The notes: generated by a model from the sequence alone, not told the origin. A stretch of DNA of 64,000 nt from Undaria pinnatifida (GCA_012845835.1 JABAKD010000002.1:11258120-11322119); one strand, 5' to 3'. Counted from the stretch's first letter, positions 21,701 to 33,879 are shown. Made by a program: numbers and translations.

Positions 21701-24700
21701 CCTTAACCCTGATCCCAACCAACCCGAAACGCAAGTCCTGAAATCCGGGGATGGCTCATAAATGTCCCCGTAGTACCATTAGTGATTTTCATGTCGCCTG
21801 TTATACGTAGTCGTGACTCGTTACTATCTGTTTCCCAACCTACATATCAGAGTAGTGCGTACAGGGCAACTTGTCGTACCATAAGACCCCATGGAGAAAC
21901 ATGAAAGCTGGTCCGCAATGACAGTAAATCAGGGATGCGTATTGCCGCAGATTTGGGTTCAAACCTTTAGGTAGTACCACAAATTGAGCAATAGTCAGAA
22001 CCGCAATCAAGAACCCCCACATCCAACAGTTGCGATTTGGGATGGATCTGGTACCATCCCCTTGTGATAATACGTTAAATAATGGAGTTCCCAACACATG
22101 TAAGCAGGCGTTTCTATTGAGAGGCTGTTGCCAAACCTTCAAGAACCGCTTTTTTTCCGATAACGTCGTATGGGTTAGCCAACCGTTCGCCTATCGGAAC
22201 CGGTAACATTCATCCCTGCAGTAAATGGTGGTGAACCATTTAAGTGAGCGAATGATCGAATGCTGCTTGCACCCAAACCTTTGGACAGATAAGAGTTGTA
22301 CGCTGTGAGCAGCACGCACATTACACGAGTATCTTATCGCATACCTGGTACCTGGTAGCATAAATCGATGCCTTTGTGTTGTCCTTGCATCTTCTCGTAT
22401 CGGGTACTCTTCTGCGACTGAGATGTGTCAACCTGCTACAGAGCTTGTATCTCTCATGGTGAAGAGTCGGCACGGACGCTGGGTGTGCTCGGTGTCGATG
22501 GGTAGAAATAACGGTTCAATGGGAAGAACTTACACACACACTAGATCCTTTTAGAAAGTTGACTTAGACAGTTGTCGACGGAGACGTGTGGCGCTGAATT
22601 GCTGGTCTTGCCATCTTGCCCCCTCTAACAGACACGCGAATGTTGTGCGCCGTCTTGATGTCATACTCCGTACGCTGCAGACACGGGGAAGGCGACAGCT
22701 GGCTGGGACCCAGCTTGGGACATATTCAAACCGCCTACCCCACGACCGCTAATGCCACAGAAACTCCACAAGAACCAGCGAGATAGAGCGAAACGAGCGG
22801 AGAAGGTGAGAAACATGCTGGCATTTCGCATCTGGTACTGTAGACAACCTACATTCGTTGCCGAAAAACGAAAAATCCTGCCAGTACGTGCTCAGGGGTG
22901 TGCCTCGCTGCGAAACTGAAGGGGGGAGTCCGAGCTTGCGGAGTTCGGAGTGGGGATGACAGTTATAGCTGTGGCCGGTAACGTCCAGGTATCACTTGCC
23001 AGGGGTAGGTATCACAAGAATAACGGGTCAATTTTCCACTATCCCCGGGTGTATAACGTCTAATATATACGGGAAACCCTTCATTTTTTATTTTTTCGGG
23101 GTAAACGCAGACGTTAGTCCGGCTCAAGGAATAAGAAGTAGAAAGCAGTGGTTTAGTATCCAGTGTGGCTGAAAAACGAGGCAAAACGACGGTAGTCGGC
23201 GGTATGAATATAGTGATCGAACTGGCAGCAGCGGACTTATACCACTCTCGGTATGCCGCGGAACAACGGAAACCGCCGACTACTCTATGTATGTATGGTG
23301 CGGGCCTGCCAATATTGAAACACCTAGTCACCTAATCTGACGTACGGGCCCGCCAATAAGCTGTGACAAGCTAACCTTTTTTTAGGCGCCCTACATGACT
23401 TGACTCGGCTTGCTGAACAGAGTGTGGGTGTTCTTCACATTGAAAGTTTTTTTCTGCCCATCGACATCCAGCACATTCAGTGTCTGTGCCGATTATTCAT
23501 CCCAGAGATTCAAACTCTGTGGGCACAAACTACTAATCAGCGATATGCATCCCAAGTACACTAACGATAGCTGGCCTTGCAATACCAAACGTGCTGAACA
23601 CGAACGCGGAACGTGCACAAGCCAGAAAACCAGACAACGTGAACGCCAAAAACTGTCGTTGGTACCAGGTTGGGTGAACATTGTCAGATTCAGTACGCAT
23701 TGGCGCGGAACCCTACGTGCTGCAGTTCCTGCTTTTTTCTCGTTTACTCCTATCTATCTATCTATCTACCTACCGGTATGGGAAGTACGTAAGGTACATG
23801 AGCGCGAACCCTCTGTAGTACGAAAGATGCCGCCCGCGCCCTGTTTTGTAAAAACTGTTTTAAAATACGTCAGCTGTGAGTTCGATAAATTTAAGGGTCT
23901 GTTTTGGCCGTATGCACGTATTTTCCCTTTTGCGGCCCAGGAATAGGAACCAAAACTATGTCAGGGCTAAGCCTACGGTATTTCAGTCAAAGTGACCACC
24001 ATAGCAATCAGGATGATCAAAGATATTATTATTAAAAACAGGGGAATACATCGCAACCGAAAGCACATAGGCATTTACGCATAATTAGTTCTGAATCGCT
24101 GAAAGATGGGGCAGTAAAAGTGACTAACATAGCAATCAGGATGCTCAAAGATATTGTTATTAAAAACAGGGGAATACATGAGTTTTTGTGTATACCGCGA
24201 GTCCTAATTGCTACCAGGTATGGCCCGCCGTAACGTAATAGTAGTAGTCACTAGTATCCCCTTTTTCATGCCGTAGCCTTGGTGATGGTGCGGTATGTTC
24301 AGCCGTCTGGTGGCCGCGTGCATCAGGTACGACTGGTATCGGGGATCTGCTTGCACTAGCGTGTTTGCGATGTACCTAAAACTTTGGTTGCTGCGCTATT
24401 CTTACGTTGTCGTGCATAATATTCCGCTTGGAATGTCCTTCTTCAAGAGCTCTTCCCAAACCTTACACGAGTAATATATAGTCCCTGGAAGATTATCATT
24501 GGTGTGTTCCGTTCGCATGAAATGGCTTACTGGCAATCTTTTGCTACTGCTCCGTACTTCGTACTGTTGTGAGCAGCACTATAACACTTGCAAATCGCAT
24601 ACTTAAACACCTCTACCTGAGCAGCTCGGGCTGTTTCGTGTGACCGACGTCATAATCGTCGTTTAATTTAATTTATTTTGGACATTTTAATCATTTTTTT

Positions 24701-24923
24701 TTAGCCCTAAAGAGGCTAACAAGGTCGTCACTTACTTACACGAAACATCCTGCGATGCTTGTTGCGTTTAAATGGCATCCAGATCACGGCAAAGATGGGA
24801 GAGCAGGAGAATCGACTGAAAGACCTCAACCGAGTGAGGGCGGTCCCTAAGCCCAAGCCGGACGAGGGAACCCTGGCCCTCCTCAGGTGGTTCAAGACCA
24901 ACGGAGCCAACAAAAAGCGATAA
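18597..24923 (+). CDS. Probable mitochondrial ribosomal protein mL59-like (three exons)
   Basis: Join 18597-18753, 22699-22805, 24783-24923: 405 nt, 134 residues plus TAA. All junctions are GT-AG and in phase. The protein is highly basic. Residues 1-20 are a Arg/Leu-containing N-terminus suited to mitochondrial import. Next come a Trp-x-x-Pro then SRRKANVLRKKAMRDGSFGS segment, a GWDPAWD motif across the first junction, a Lys/Arg-rich helix, KMGEQENRLKDLN and a basic tail. The W-P-SRR-alanine-lysine pattern followed by G and a helical C-terminus resembles the mL59 (MRPL25) family of large mitoribosomal subunit proteins; this is from memory of the family and not certain. The start is the only ATG that opens the frame; an in-frame GTG lies four codons upstream. 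Its introns are 3945 and 1977 bp. Confidence 0.65.
19850..20530. repeat. GGCCCGGCCCATG-rich minisatellite cluster
   Basis: Dense, irregular repeats of GGCCCATG, CCCGGCCC and their complements in both orientations, split into 19850-20015 and 20150-20530. Many local inverted repeats result. Not coding. Confidence 0.85.
21087..21245 (+). repeat. 5'-truncated LINE 3' region (family A)
   Basis: From ATGAATTGCGTCAGCTGTGA to GTTAATGTGAGAAAAACAAC, then an AAC-rich tail to 21248. It matches 6500-6645. Confidence 0.8.
22699..22805 (+). CDS. mL59-like gene, exon 2
   Basis: Acceptor GGCGACAG|CT completes the split Ala codon. The exon encodes GWDPAWDIFKPP and a Lys/Arg-rich helix and ends GAGAAG|GTGAGA in phase 0 (107 nt). 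Confidence 0.75.
23985..24180 (+). repeat. Two-copy ~128-bp repeat
   Basis: The block CATAGCAATCAGGATG.TCAA through AAAAACAGGGGAATACAT occurs at 23999 and 24127, in intron 2 of the mL59-like gene. Confidence 0.8.
24783..24923 (+). CDS. mL59-like gene, exon 3 (C-terminus)
   Basis: Acceptor GGCATCCAG|ATC; 46 codons then TAA. Encodes ITAKMGEQENRLKDLN, a Pro/Lys linker and a final basic WFKTNGANKKR. Confidence 0.75.
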   Translation: MTAKMGEQENRLKDLNRVRAVPKPKPDEGTLALLRWFKTNGANKKR

Positions 24924-26120
24924 CGGAGGTAGTGCTAGAGGGCGGGCGAGCAATTGGAAATTGCCCGTGAGGGGAACGATGGCATTCCTTCGATAATTTG
25001 TTCGATGGGGTTGACGCTTTTGTGACTCAGCAATAGTGACCGAAAAAAAAAAACGATTGCGGTGTTATCAAGCCTCTATCAATAGGAAGAGCTTGCACAA
25101 TTACGAGCATCACCATGCTATTAATACGCGCCTGTCGCACAGCTTCTTGCGCAGAAGTGAGGACATATCCGCTGCCCTGGCGGCCCGGGCGGGTTCATGT
25201 GTAGCCGATGCTGTAATCGTAATTTTTTTTTTTCTCCAACGTGTTTCGCCCCTGAAATGTTCTAGTGGTTAGTGGAGAGGGTGCTTCAGAGTATACGGTT
25301 CCTCCAGTCTTGCGCGGGTTTGAGGGCGAACACCTTGTATGCCCTGTAAAAAAGCTTCTTGGGCGTGAGGAGGACGTAAGGTTGTGTCTGAATTTGCTGC
25401 CCTTCCTGGAAAGGGGCGGTGGGGTGTCGCTTGGAGGCCGCTTAATTTCGGAGTTAGTCGGCGGTTTGCACGTAAATCTCTGCAGCTTCGGTATACGAAA
25501 AATATTTTTGGTTTGAATGAAGAAAAAGCGTTCGGGAAGAACGGCGGGCGCTGACATGCTTCGCGCACCCTTGCCATGCATTCGCAGAGCATTCGGCGAT
25601 AGAAGGTGAAGCTGGCTCAAGCGTATTGTTGACGGCACCCTGCGACATGGTCTACACGAAGTGGCTGAAACGTGATGCTACGCTACTCGTATTCCAACTA
25701 CATTCATTAGTTTGTCCCGTATAACGTGTAACGTGGGTGCGGTTCTGAAGGGAAAAAGGGACATGCATTTCACGTACTGCTGCAGGTTTTCTTCTTTGCC
25801 GGGGTAAACCCGTACTACTGCTGTAGATTTGCATTCCTTTTCCAGGATAAACATGCCAATGTTAGTGCTGATTTGGGCGTTACCGTTTGTGCTCACATTT
25901 GTGTTTGTGGAACTCAAACTGTTCGACGTTGTGCTGGGGATGGCTCTGGGTGGAAAAATCTACCAGATACATCGCAAATCACGCTTCGCGTGTTACCGCA
26001 GTAGCACCTTTTCTAATTGCGCAAGTACCACCACTACGAGGCCACACATGCGTACCGGCGGTGCTTTGGTTGTTCGGTACAGTCCAAGTCAATGTCCTAA
26101 ACGTTGCTCCAAGTGCAGTA
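24924..26120. other. No recognisable gene
   Basis: Between the mL59-like gene and the family D element. Fragments such as AGCCGATGCTGTAATCGT (about 25203) recur near 40194 and 43829, so part is old repeat. No phased exon found. Confidence 0.4.
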
Positions 26121-26122
26121 GT

Positions 26123-26507
26123 ACGTGGCCCCTTTGAAGGGGTCCGGCAATAAGGAAAATCGGTGTATGACGGGACCTCAAAATTCTCCGCACCGTTTTT
26201 CCCTCACTCCTGAATACCAGTTAGTGAAGACAACACTCAATTAGGGACCCAAGTCCCTTATGTGGTGTCACCACACCTTTTCCCGCTTCAAAAAGGCTAC
26301 ACATATTCATGTCACACTGCTAGAAACCTTACGAAAGGCCAAATGTACTAAGGGACGTCGGTATGCTTTTCCCGCTTCAAAAACGCGACACATATTCATG
26401 TCACACTGCTAGAAACCTTACGAAAGGCCAAATGTACTAATGGACGTCGGTATGTAAGTGACCCTGCCGGCCCAGCACACAATGGTCCCTCAAGGGATGA
26501 CCTACTG
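26123..26507. mobile_element. Shorter relative of the family D TIR element
   Basis: Contains GGGACCTCAAAATTCTCCGC as in 9808 and 10216, and ends GGTCCCTCAAGGGATGACCTA like the right end of 9745-10483. Inside is a ~90-bp tandem duplication (from 26280 and 26370, CTTTTCCCGCTTCAAAAA…). The left end GTGGCCCCTTTGAAGGGG is degenerate. Confidence 0.5.
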
Positions 26508-26514
26508 TAGTCGA

Positions 26515-26645
26515 CTGACCCTACCCGGACCTGAGCCCTCCAACTTACCCCAGGTATTTTGTAGTCGCCGGTAGGGCCCACCAAGCACCCTGGTTCCACG
26601 CCGGCCAAAATCGAGGGTCGGCCGCAGTTAACAAACAATTTTGTG
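26515..26645 (+). repeat. Dispersed repeat family B, copy 2 (partial)
   Basis: Matches 1435-1560 from CCTGAGCCCTCCAA through GGCCAAAATCGA.GGTCGGCC. Confidence 0.7.
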
Positions 26646-27244
26646 AAATGAATTAATTAGTAATTGTAGAAAAAGTGGCCAGGTTCGTTGTAGTGGTCGC
26701 GGTATGTAACATGATCGTATCCGTGTGTTCCTCATGCCTATCCCTTGATTCTTTATAGGGGTGACGCACATGTATTCCAAGTATTATTAAAAGTGCGCCA
26801 CATCAGGAGTACCCGTAGCCGCTGGCGTAATGCATTTCGCTGCTAAAGTGGTAACATGACACTGCCGCTTGTCGGATCCAATAATGTTGTTCCAGATACC
26901 GCTAGGGTCTCTGTCGTCCTCTCGTTACGTATGTCGGCACGTGAGGGTCGTTTAGGCTGTGCTGCGCTTCACCAATTGTAGTGCGTTCTACGTCAATACT
27001 TGTGGGTCACATTGTGCCTCCTCGACTCAGCGAATACAGCACACACCTTCACCGACACTCCTCAACTTGGCAGGAGCCCGGGACAGCATCGCTGCACATC
27101 CGGCTCGGTAGATGAACCAGAAGAGAGCACAAAACAGAGTTAGTGACACTGTATGTGCCACAGTAGTGGTGGCGCTCCCAGTACCAACATGTCCCCAGAC
27201 GCCACAAACCACGCACGAGAGAGTATAACAGAGATAATGTGCCT

Positions 27245-27844
27245 GCAAACCAAAGGCGGGGCAAGGTGTCCTTCACAATCAATGCACCCGGCCAGGTGCA
27301 CAAACAAACAATCGAGTTTGTGTGCTTGAGCGGGGCTATCACCGCAGACAGAGACCTTGGCATTGAAATAACGCGGCGTCTTCAGAGGGCCTGGGCGTGC
27401 TTCCAGCGGTACAAGATGGAAATCTATGATCGCCCGGGTGTGCGCTTGCGGTTGAAGGTGCGGTTGCTGAAAGCTGAGGTGGTCGAGACACTGCTTTACG
27501 GTTGCATGACGTGGAGCCCGAACAAGCCTGACTATGACAAGCTACAACGGATTCACCACTCCATGCTCCTCCGATGCCTCGGATGGCGGAAACGGAAGCG
27601 CGACGACCACACCCTATCGTACACCGACGCGCTTGCCAAGCATCTGCCACAGAGAGTGATGTTTGGGGAGCTTGTTGGGGGTAAGGTCTACTCAGGGGGG
27701 CAAAAGAAGGACTGGATGGCTCATCTGAAGGAGGATATGTCGGTCTTGGGAATGAGATTCGAAGGGTGGCGAAAGGCTGCTCAGAAGGCCGGCAGATGGT
27801 TTCGACGAGTAGAGGAGGGAGCCGAGTTGTTCATGCGGAATTAG
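27245..27844 (+). pseudogene. LINE reverse-transcriptase C-terminal fragment
   Basis: About 200 codons open in one frame, with the pattern typical of the region 3' of the RT catalytic domain in non-LTR elements: ITADRDLGIEITRRLQRAW, then KVRLLKAEVVETLLYGCMTW, KLQRIHHSMLLRCLGW, RKRDDHTLSY, and a C-terminal WRKAAQKAGRWFRRVEEGAE. The catalytic YxDD is not included, so the copy is 5'-truncated. From memory, related proteins have roughly 30 more residues between DALAK and LPQRVMFGEL, so an internal deletion is likely. The element's 3' region follows at 27975. Confidence 0.85.
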
Positions 27845-27974
27845 CATGAAACGGAGAGACGCAAAGCTGCGGAGCGACGCGCAAAGGCTGCCGCAGCGCC
27901 ATCCACCGTCGGCATCTCTAAGCGGCCGAGGGGGAGGGAGAGGGGGGGGGAGGGGGGGCGTCATGCCCTAGAGA

Positions 27975-28690
27975 CTCAAGTCTGGGTCTGGCCATCATCG
28001 TCTTGAAATTTGTGGGCCTTCCAATGGCCGTCACAAGATAGCGTAAGACCGTCCTGGCTTCTTTGCCACGTTGCGTTCTCTCCCCATTGCCATTGATGAT
28101 GCACGTGATACCCTTTATTTGCCCAATGCGTCCTTAGTTCAAAAGTTCCTCGGGTCTGCTATTATTAATAGTATGACATTTTTTTCTCCTCTTTTTCTTT
28201 TTCTTGCTTCCTGTTCCTGTCTTGTCTTTTCTTGCTTTTCTTTCTTTTTCTTTTCAAAAAAACTCTCCCTTCCTTTTTCGACTTTTCGTGTTCTTGTCTT
28301 TTCTTTCCTTTCCTGTATCTTCTTTCCTTTTCTTTGTTTCTTTTTTCCGTTTGACTTGCGCCTGTCGTGCGTATGCGTAGTGATAGGTACTACGTGCAAT
28401 ATATACGTGGTAGTCTTTCTTGGGTGGCAAGCGGTATAGTCGGTTTTTCCTGGCGCGAGTAGTGAGACGTATGCACCAGTATGGACCTGGCACATCGTAG
28501 GCTGACTCCCGATATCACTTTTATATGCTTGTGGTGGAGGCATGAATTGCGTCAGCTGTGATATATGCGGGTACCACCTTCGGTTTGTTTGTGTGTTCTT
28601 CCCTGGGGTATTCCTCAGCTCCAAAGTGGCTGGAGCCTGTCCTGCGACCACGGACTGGATAATGCAAGCTAATGTGAGAACAACCAGTAG
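27975..28690 (+). repeat. 3' region of the LINE (family A), long copy
   Basis: Directly follows the RT fragment after a G-rich run and is collinear with 5962-6690 for about 700 bp. It ends GCTAATGTGAGAACAACCAG. This link identifies the other family A copies as 5'-truncated 3' ends of the same LINE family. Confidence 0.75.
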
Positions 28691-28839
28691 CAGCGGTGTG
28701 CAAGACAGGGTTGGACTTGCTCGACGAGGGATCTGCGATCGAGGACCCCTCGACGGCGACATCTCTCCGCGACATTGCCGGCTCCGGCAATATATTAAGC
28801 CGGGCCCAAAAGTAGTACCTGGTATACTATTAATAGTAA

Positions 28840-28960
28840 GAATAGTAGTGGTAGTAGTAGTAGTAGTAGTGGTGGTGGGTGTAGTGGTAGTTGCTGTTGT
28901 AAACATTGTTGTTGTTAACAGTTGTTGATGCTGTTGCTCTTATTGTTGTAGTTGTTCAAA
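28840..28960 (+). repeat. (GTA)n/(GTT)n-rich trinucleotide tract
   Basis: GTAGTAGTAGTAG then GTTGTTGTTAACAGTTGTTG; simple-sequence region just 3' of the LINE end. Confidence 0.8.
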
Positions 28961-29250
28961 TGCTGGCATCTTTCTCTGTGCCTACGTCCTTTGGTGTTGC
29001 AGTACCTCGTGCGCACGTGCATGCAGTATCGTTCTGCCCAGGCATTGCAGTCACGGCAAGATTGGGTACCTCCACGCGTAACACGCAAGATACAACGAGT
29101 ATGCAAACAAACGCCGATCGATGGGTCTGTTAAGAAAAATCTCGACGAGATCTTTCGAAGGCGACCGCTTTTGTCATGTGTGCTACATGGCGGCGATGTA
29201 GCCTTTAACCCAGGTACGGGTGATTATTGTGAGTATCCACATCCCACGCT
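28952..29250 (+). pseudogene. LINE-like fragment with degenerate 2A-like motif
   Basis: An open segment contains RRRPLLSCVLHGGDVAFNPG (about 29157-29215). This resembles the GDVExNPGP 2A-like motif found near the start of some non-LTR retrotransposon polyproteins, but Glu is Ala and the final Pro is Thr. The frame then continues to about 29305 without a recognisable endonuclease domain. Probably a decayed 5' fragment; chance similarity is possible. Confidence 0.3.
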
Positions 29251-29924
29251 TGCCTGCATGGCAGTGCATGCGCTGAAGGAAAAAATATCAAGTCTTTCAT
29301 CTTGAAAAATCCAAAATTACAAAATTATATAGGTTTCGTATTGAAAAGCAGGCGTTTATAAATTGGTTCTCGTTGGAACCAAGTTTTCACCGCCGCAAAC
29401 CGCAGCCATGCGATGCATGACGCTATGACGAGATGACCAGGGCGGTTGGCTGCGAGTGAACTCGTCCATTCGTTAGTGAGTAGCGTGATCCCTAGCACTG
29501 CGGCGCTGGGAAGCTTGTTGCAGTTGCGTATTTGTGCTACATCTAGCATCTATCTAGCAAGTAGCTGAACGCTGCTCTCTGCCGAATAGGCAACACCATT
29601 AGGAACAAGGAGAGGCTTGTCCTGAGGGGTCGTCCTGCCTTGCCTCGTCATGTTGAAGGGTCCTACCACGAACCTAGCCTTTCTCACGGGAGTGTTGGGC
29701 TCGGAGGGAGATGGAGAAAGAGATTTTACGGAGGAGGGGCGGCGACGAGCGGCGGAGAATGGCGTACGCAAGTACAGAGGTGAGAGTGAACGCACAGCAA
29801 ACAGCAAGGCTTGTGACGTTGTCTGTGCTGGGCATCAACTTATGTGCCCAGCGCCCATTGCCACAGTGGATTTGTCACAGCAGAGCAGTACGAACAGCGG
29901 CATTTACGCATGCACAGCAGTAGT

Positions 29925-32060
29925 ACGGAGTCAAGCGACAGAGAGAGATGAATGAGTTGGGAAAGGTCCTCACAGCTGCCCTCACAGCTGCACAGCTACT
30001 ATGTTTGGCGTGTTTCGCACCGTCGGTGTTGCAAGGCCACAGACCAGAATGTCTCTGCCCTTGTGACGTGATGTTGAACTGTAATACTGGTATGCTCAAT
30101 TGCTGTGTACAGACCGAGGGTGTGTCTTGACTTATTTTTACCTTGTTGGAACGGTTGGAATGGAACGAGGCTGTTCACGTTCATTCGTTCCATTCCAACC
30201 TGTGTGTGTCCGATGTAACACTGGGCAAGCGACCAGAACTGATACCAGCTCAACTGACTTTTGAGGCGGAATCGTGCAGCTCGACTCTAGGGCAGGGGTA
30301 CCGTCACGTTGGCAGCGATTGCTCCTGACACAAGAGAACAACTTACACGCAAATAGATCCCAAGGCAAGCCTCGCAAACGACGGTGGTAGCCATCCAAGT
30401 GGCACCGTCGGGACAGTTCTAGAAGCTGTGATATTGCCCTCGTGGCTCGACGAAGGCTACTGAAACTTCTGCGAACATTGGTGCCACACTTTTGCCAGAA
30501 TATCTATCGCCAGAGCCTCGTTCGCAACCCAGTATCTTGCCTCATGGGCCTCATGGTTGGGCCATGGCGGTATCGCGTGACTCCTGCCGCGGGCGAGCCC
30601 TACGGCGTCCACATACGCTCCACCCCGTGAGTCCTGAGTCATCCCATGTGCCCCCATACCCTCGTGGGCTTCAAGCCTATGAAGAACCACTTCCAGCACC
30701 AATCAGTTGCTGTAAATCTTGTTCCAAGTGGGCCATTCGGTGATGCTGCACAAGAAAAACTACTTTGGGACTTGTTCTTCCTCTTCCAAAGTTTACGGTC
30801 AGGGTGGGAACGCTAGGAATCTATTCGATTTGGTAACCCATCAACAGCAACCAAAGTTACTTGTCGTTCCAGGTCCCAAACGTTCCAATGCCTTTTGAGG
30901 GGGGTTAAGACACCGCCTGGCTTGCGTCTGATGTTAAATACTGCTGCAAACTACCAGGTATTCGTTTGACTGGTGGCTGGCAGCAGCCTCCTCCGTCGCA
31001 GACAGCCATAACAGTCTACAGCACCCAACTTATGTCTATGCTGACCGCCGAAAGGTGTCTGTGCCGACAGAGCAGCACGAGTACGTACAGCATGTACATT
31101 GCGGAGTCTAGTAATAGTGGCAGAGAGAGATGGATAAGTTGAGGTATGCATAGGTTCCCACAGCTGCACAGCTACTGCTGTGTTCACCTGCTGTTGTTGT
31201 GTCAGTCTGGCTTGTCTTTGCGTCGTCAGTGAGGTAGATATGGCTGCGAAGAGGAGGTTTTGCTGCCCTCGTGATAGACTGGTGCGGCGAACAGGTGTAG
31301 ATACACGCTGCCGGCCCTCTCGTAAGACAGAGCACGACAAGAAACTTAGCCTAAGAATTACGAAGAAACAGGGCATTCGATAGCTGTTACGCTGAATGTA
31401 GTGTAGGACATGCCCTTTCTCCAATGCCAGTATCACAGGCGCAATTTGATACGAGTCGACGAGGGAAGGAAAGGCTGGAGTCTTATTGCGATCAAAACGA
31501 AGGCGCGTACTGTAGTGGGGAGGGAGGAGAAGAGCCTACTCAAATGACCCCGGATCTGAGTTACGGCTAGGGATGGAAAAGGTGAAACAAAAAGGGCGAA
31601 GACAACAGATGTGATGAGCAAAAAACAAAAAGCGAAGCATGAAATCTAGCCTAAAACCAAACAGGTATCTCGGTCTCTTACCGGAGGGCCGGTATTGTAT
31701 CAATAGTACAGGGTCAAGTGAGAGGGATGGGCGAGCTAGGGAAAGGCCTCACACAGCTGCACCACTTCTTTATGGCGCAAGTCGGCGTGTCTGTGCATGG
31801 TCGGCAAGGCAAGGCCGCTGGAGAGAATGTCTCTGCTTGTGCTGCTGTCTGTGCTGACCGCCCCAAGGAGTGTCTTTGCCCACAGAGCGTACGTACAGCG
31901 GCATATACAGCAGTATCAGAGTAGTATGGGGTCAAGCGACAGAGAGAAATGAATGCATGGGCTATGCCTAGGTTCTTCAGCTGCACAGCTACTCAACTGA
32001 TGTAGTGTGCAGTTTGGCGTTTCTTTGCGTGGTCGGTGAAGCAAGGCCACTTGGCCCTTT
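29925..32060. repeat. Four dispersed copies of a GAGAGATGAATG…CACAGCTGCACAGCTAC repeat
   Basis: Related ~120-bp blocks start near 29940, 31120, 31716 and 31937. Shared parts are AGCGACAGAGAGA.ATGAAT, CACAGCTGCACAGCTACT and TGTCTTTGCGTGGTCGG. No gene was recognised between 29300 and 32360. Confidence 0.6.
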
Positions 32061-32299
32061 AGGGGCTTGACTGTCTTGATTGTAGTTTGGGGAAAATGAC
32101 GACTGAAACTAATGATGGCAGTATCGTTCACACCAAGCAACCCGAGCTGCTGCTAGATTATTACTTCTAACCTACTAATAGAATAGCTGACGACGATTTC
32201 ACTGTCGGGCTCCAGTGCAAGTACCTGTATGACACGAGCATAGCCTGCGTTGCCGTGTGCTGCTCGCACCATGATAAGAACGTGTTTATACTTTGTTTC

Positions 32300-32360
32300 G
32301 TCGCTGTATGGTATGATATGGTATGATATAGTATGCTATAGTATGGTGGTATGCTATACG
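32300..32360. repeat. TATGGTATGATA-type short tandem repeat
   Basis: GTATGATATGGTATGATATAG-like decamers abut the left end of the TIR segment; the same kind of repeat abuts its right end at 35619-35670. Confidence 0.85.
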
Positions 32361-33094
32361 TACGAGCTGGGCCAGCCTAAAAACGGATAATCAATCTGAA
32401 GGTCGTATCTCGCGAACCACTGCAAATTTGAAAGAACTAAAGACACCGCTGTAATCGGCCAATCATCGTGCGTAGGCAGCGCCACGTGGGCACGTGCTTG
32501 GGCGTCATTCAACAAAATGGTCAGGGGGTCTGAAAATATACTTGTGTTTAGTGGGTAATAAACGGGTTTTGAAACCGTTTTATGCGGCTGAATAACGCGT
32601 ACGTTTTTTTTTCCAAGCTGTCAGCTGTAGCCTGCAGCACTCTGCTGCTGTTAGACACCCTGCGAGTCGCACCACTCGCGACGACATGGCGTCAAGCGCC
32701 AGTGGTGCTCCGGACTGGAAGAAGACCTCGGAGCCTTGGGTCGACTTCGATAAGAGGGTGGGGAAATGGAGGCTGAGGATGAATTACACGGCAAGCTAAA
32801 GAAAAACACTATCATCGTGAGATCATCGCATGTCAGCACTCGCGAGGAGGTGGAAACAATGGCAACTTGGTGCCGGCTGGGTTGGGAACAGGGGAACAAA
32901 GGCAAGAAGGTCAACCCACTCACACAGGTCAACCCACCCACACCTCCGGACCAACAGCAAAGCTCAGACTCCTCGCCTACAGCAGAAGTCATGGCTACTC
33001 GTACGACTTTTCCGCAAGGCGAGTTTCATTCCGTGCTGTGTGTTTTTTTGTTCCATTATGTGTTTAATTTTAATTGCGCCGCGTGCTGTTTGCG

Positions 33095-33800
33095 GCTGCT
33101 CGACGTCGTCCCTGTTGTCTCGCGAAGCTTGCACTGTCTGGCAAGATGCCTGCGTGCAGCTTTGCGTCCGTACGGTAGTGGAGATCCCCGCATACGTTTT
33201 ATGTTGCTGCTGCACTGCTGTTTTTGAACCTGTGCGAGAATGGTATCGGTCGTACCGCTGTTTGTCTGATACATCTGCGACAGTGCAAACACGGAACTTG
33301 GGCACTCTGGTACTCGTACCTCCTGCTCCAACGAGCACGTGGTGACCACACACCGATATGCCGGCTGTATCTTCGCCCGGACAAGCGTTGCGAGTATTCA
33401 TTGTGGCGCTACAATGTGCGTACGTATCTTAGGCGCACATCGGTGCTGTCGCTAGTGCCGTTTACTTCGCTGCTGTTCTCCTGTTTGACGTTGCCCTTGC
33501 TGTCTCACGGAGCTTGTACTGTCCGCCAAGATGTCTACGTTCATTTTTGTGCCGGTACAAAAGTGCTGACCGCAGATGTTTATCTTGTTCTTCCACTGCT
33601 GTTCTACGTACTTGTGCGAGAATGGTACCGATCCTACTGTTGTTTGTGTGATACGTCTACGCCCGTGCAAGCGTGGGAGACTCCACCCACTCTGCGATTG
33701 GCGGTACTTGTTTACGTGGAAACCACGCCTACGTACCAGCCGTGTTTTTGTCCGGACCAGTGCCAGTGGTAACACGTGTCTCAGGTGCACACTGACGCTG
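33095..33800 (+). repeat. ~380-bp tandem repeat, two copies
   Basis: Landmarks CTGTGTCTCGCGAAGCTTGCAC-like, CACTGCTGTT…CTTGTGCGAGAATGGTA.CG and GTGATAC.TCT recur at about 33115/33500 and 33228/33613. The copies are diverged and frames are not conserved, so coding is doubtful. Confidence 0.7.
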
Positions 33801-33879
33801 CCGTTACTGCAGTATCTGCCTGCACGGCTGTGTGCACGACTGCCAGTACGAACATACGCCTGTACTGTTGATTGACTGT

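Larger units (their letters stand above)
18754..22698 (+). other. Intron 1 of the mL59-like gene
   Basis: A 3.9-kb intron containing the GGCCC-rich repeat at 19850-20530, a LINE 3' fragment at 21087-21245 and TACCAGGTA motifs at 19807, 19821, 20562, 22342 and 22349. No further exon was recognised; open frames inside are shadows or repeats. Confidence 0.65.

Noticed and set aside
28139-28906. 255-codon minus-strand frame with counterparts near 8242 and 58801
   Set aside because: Antisense of the LINE 3' region and CTTTT-rich tract. Similar peptides in other copies reflect DNA repeat identity; stops differ between copies.
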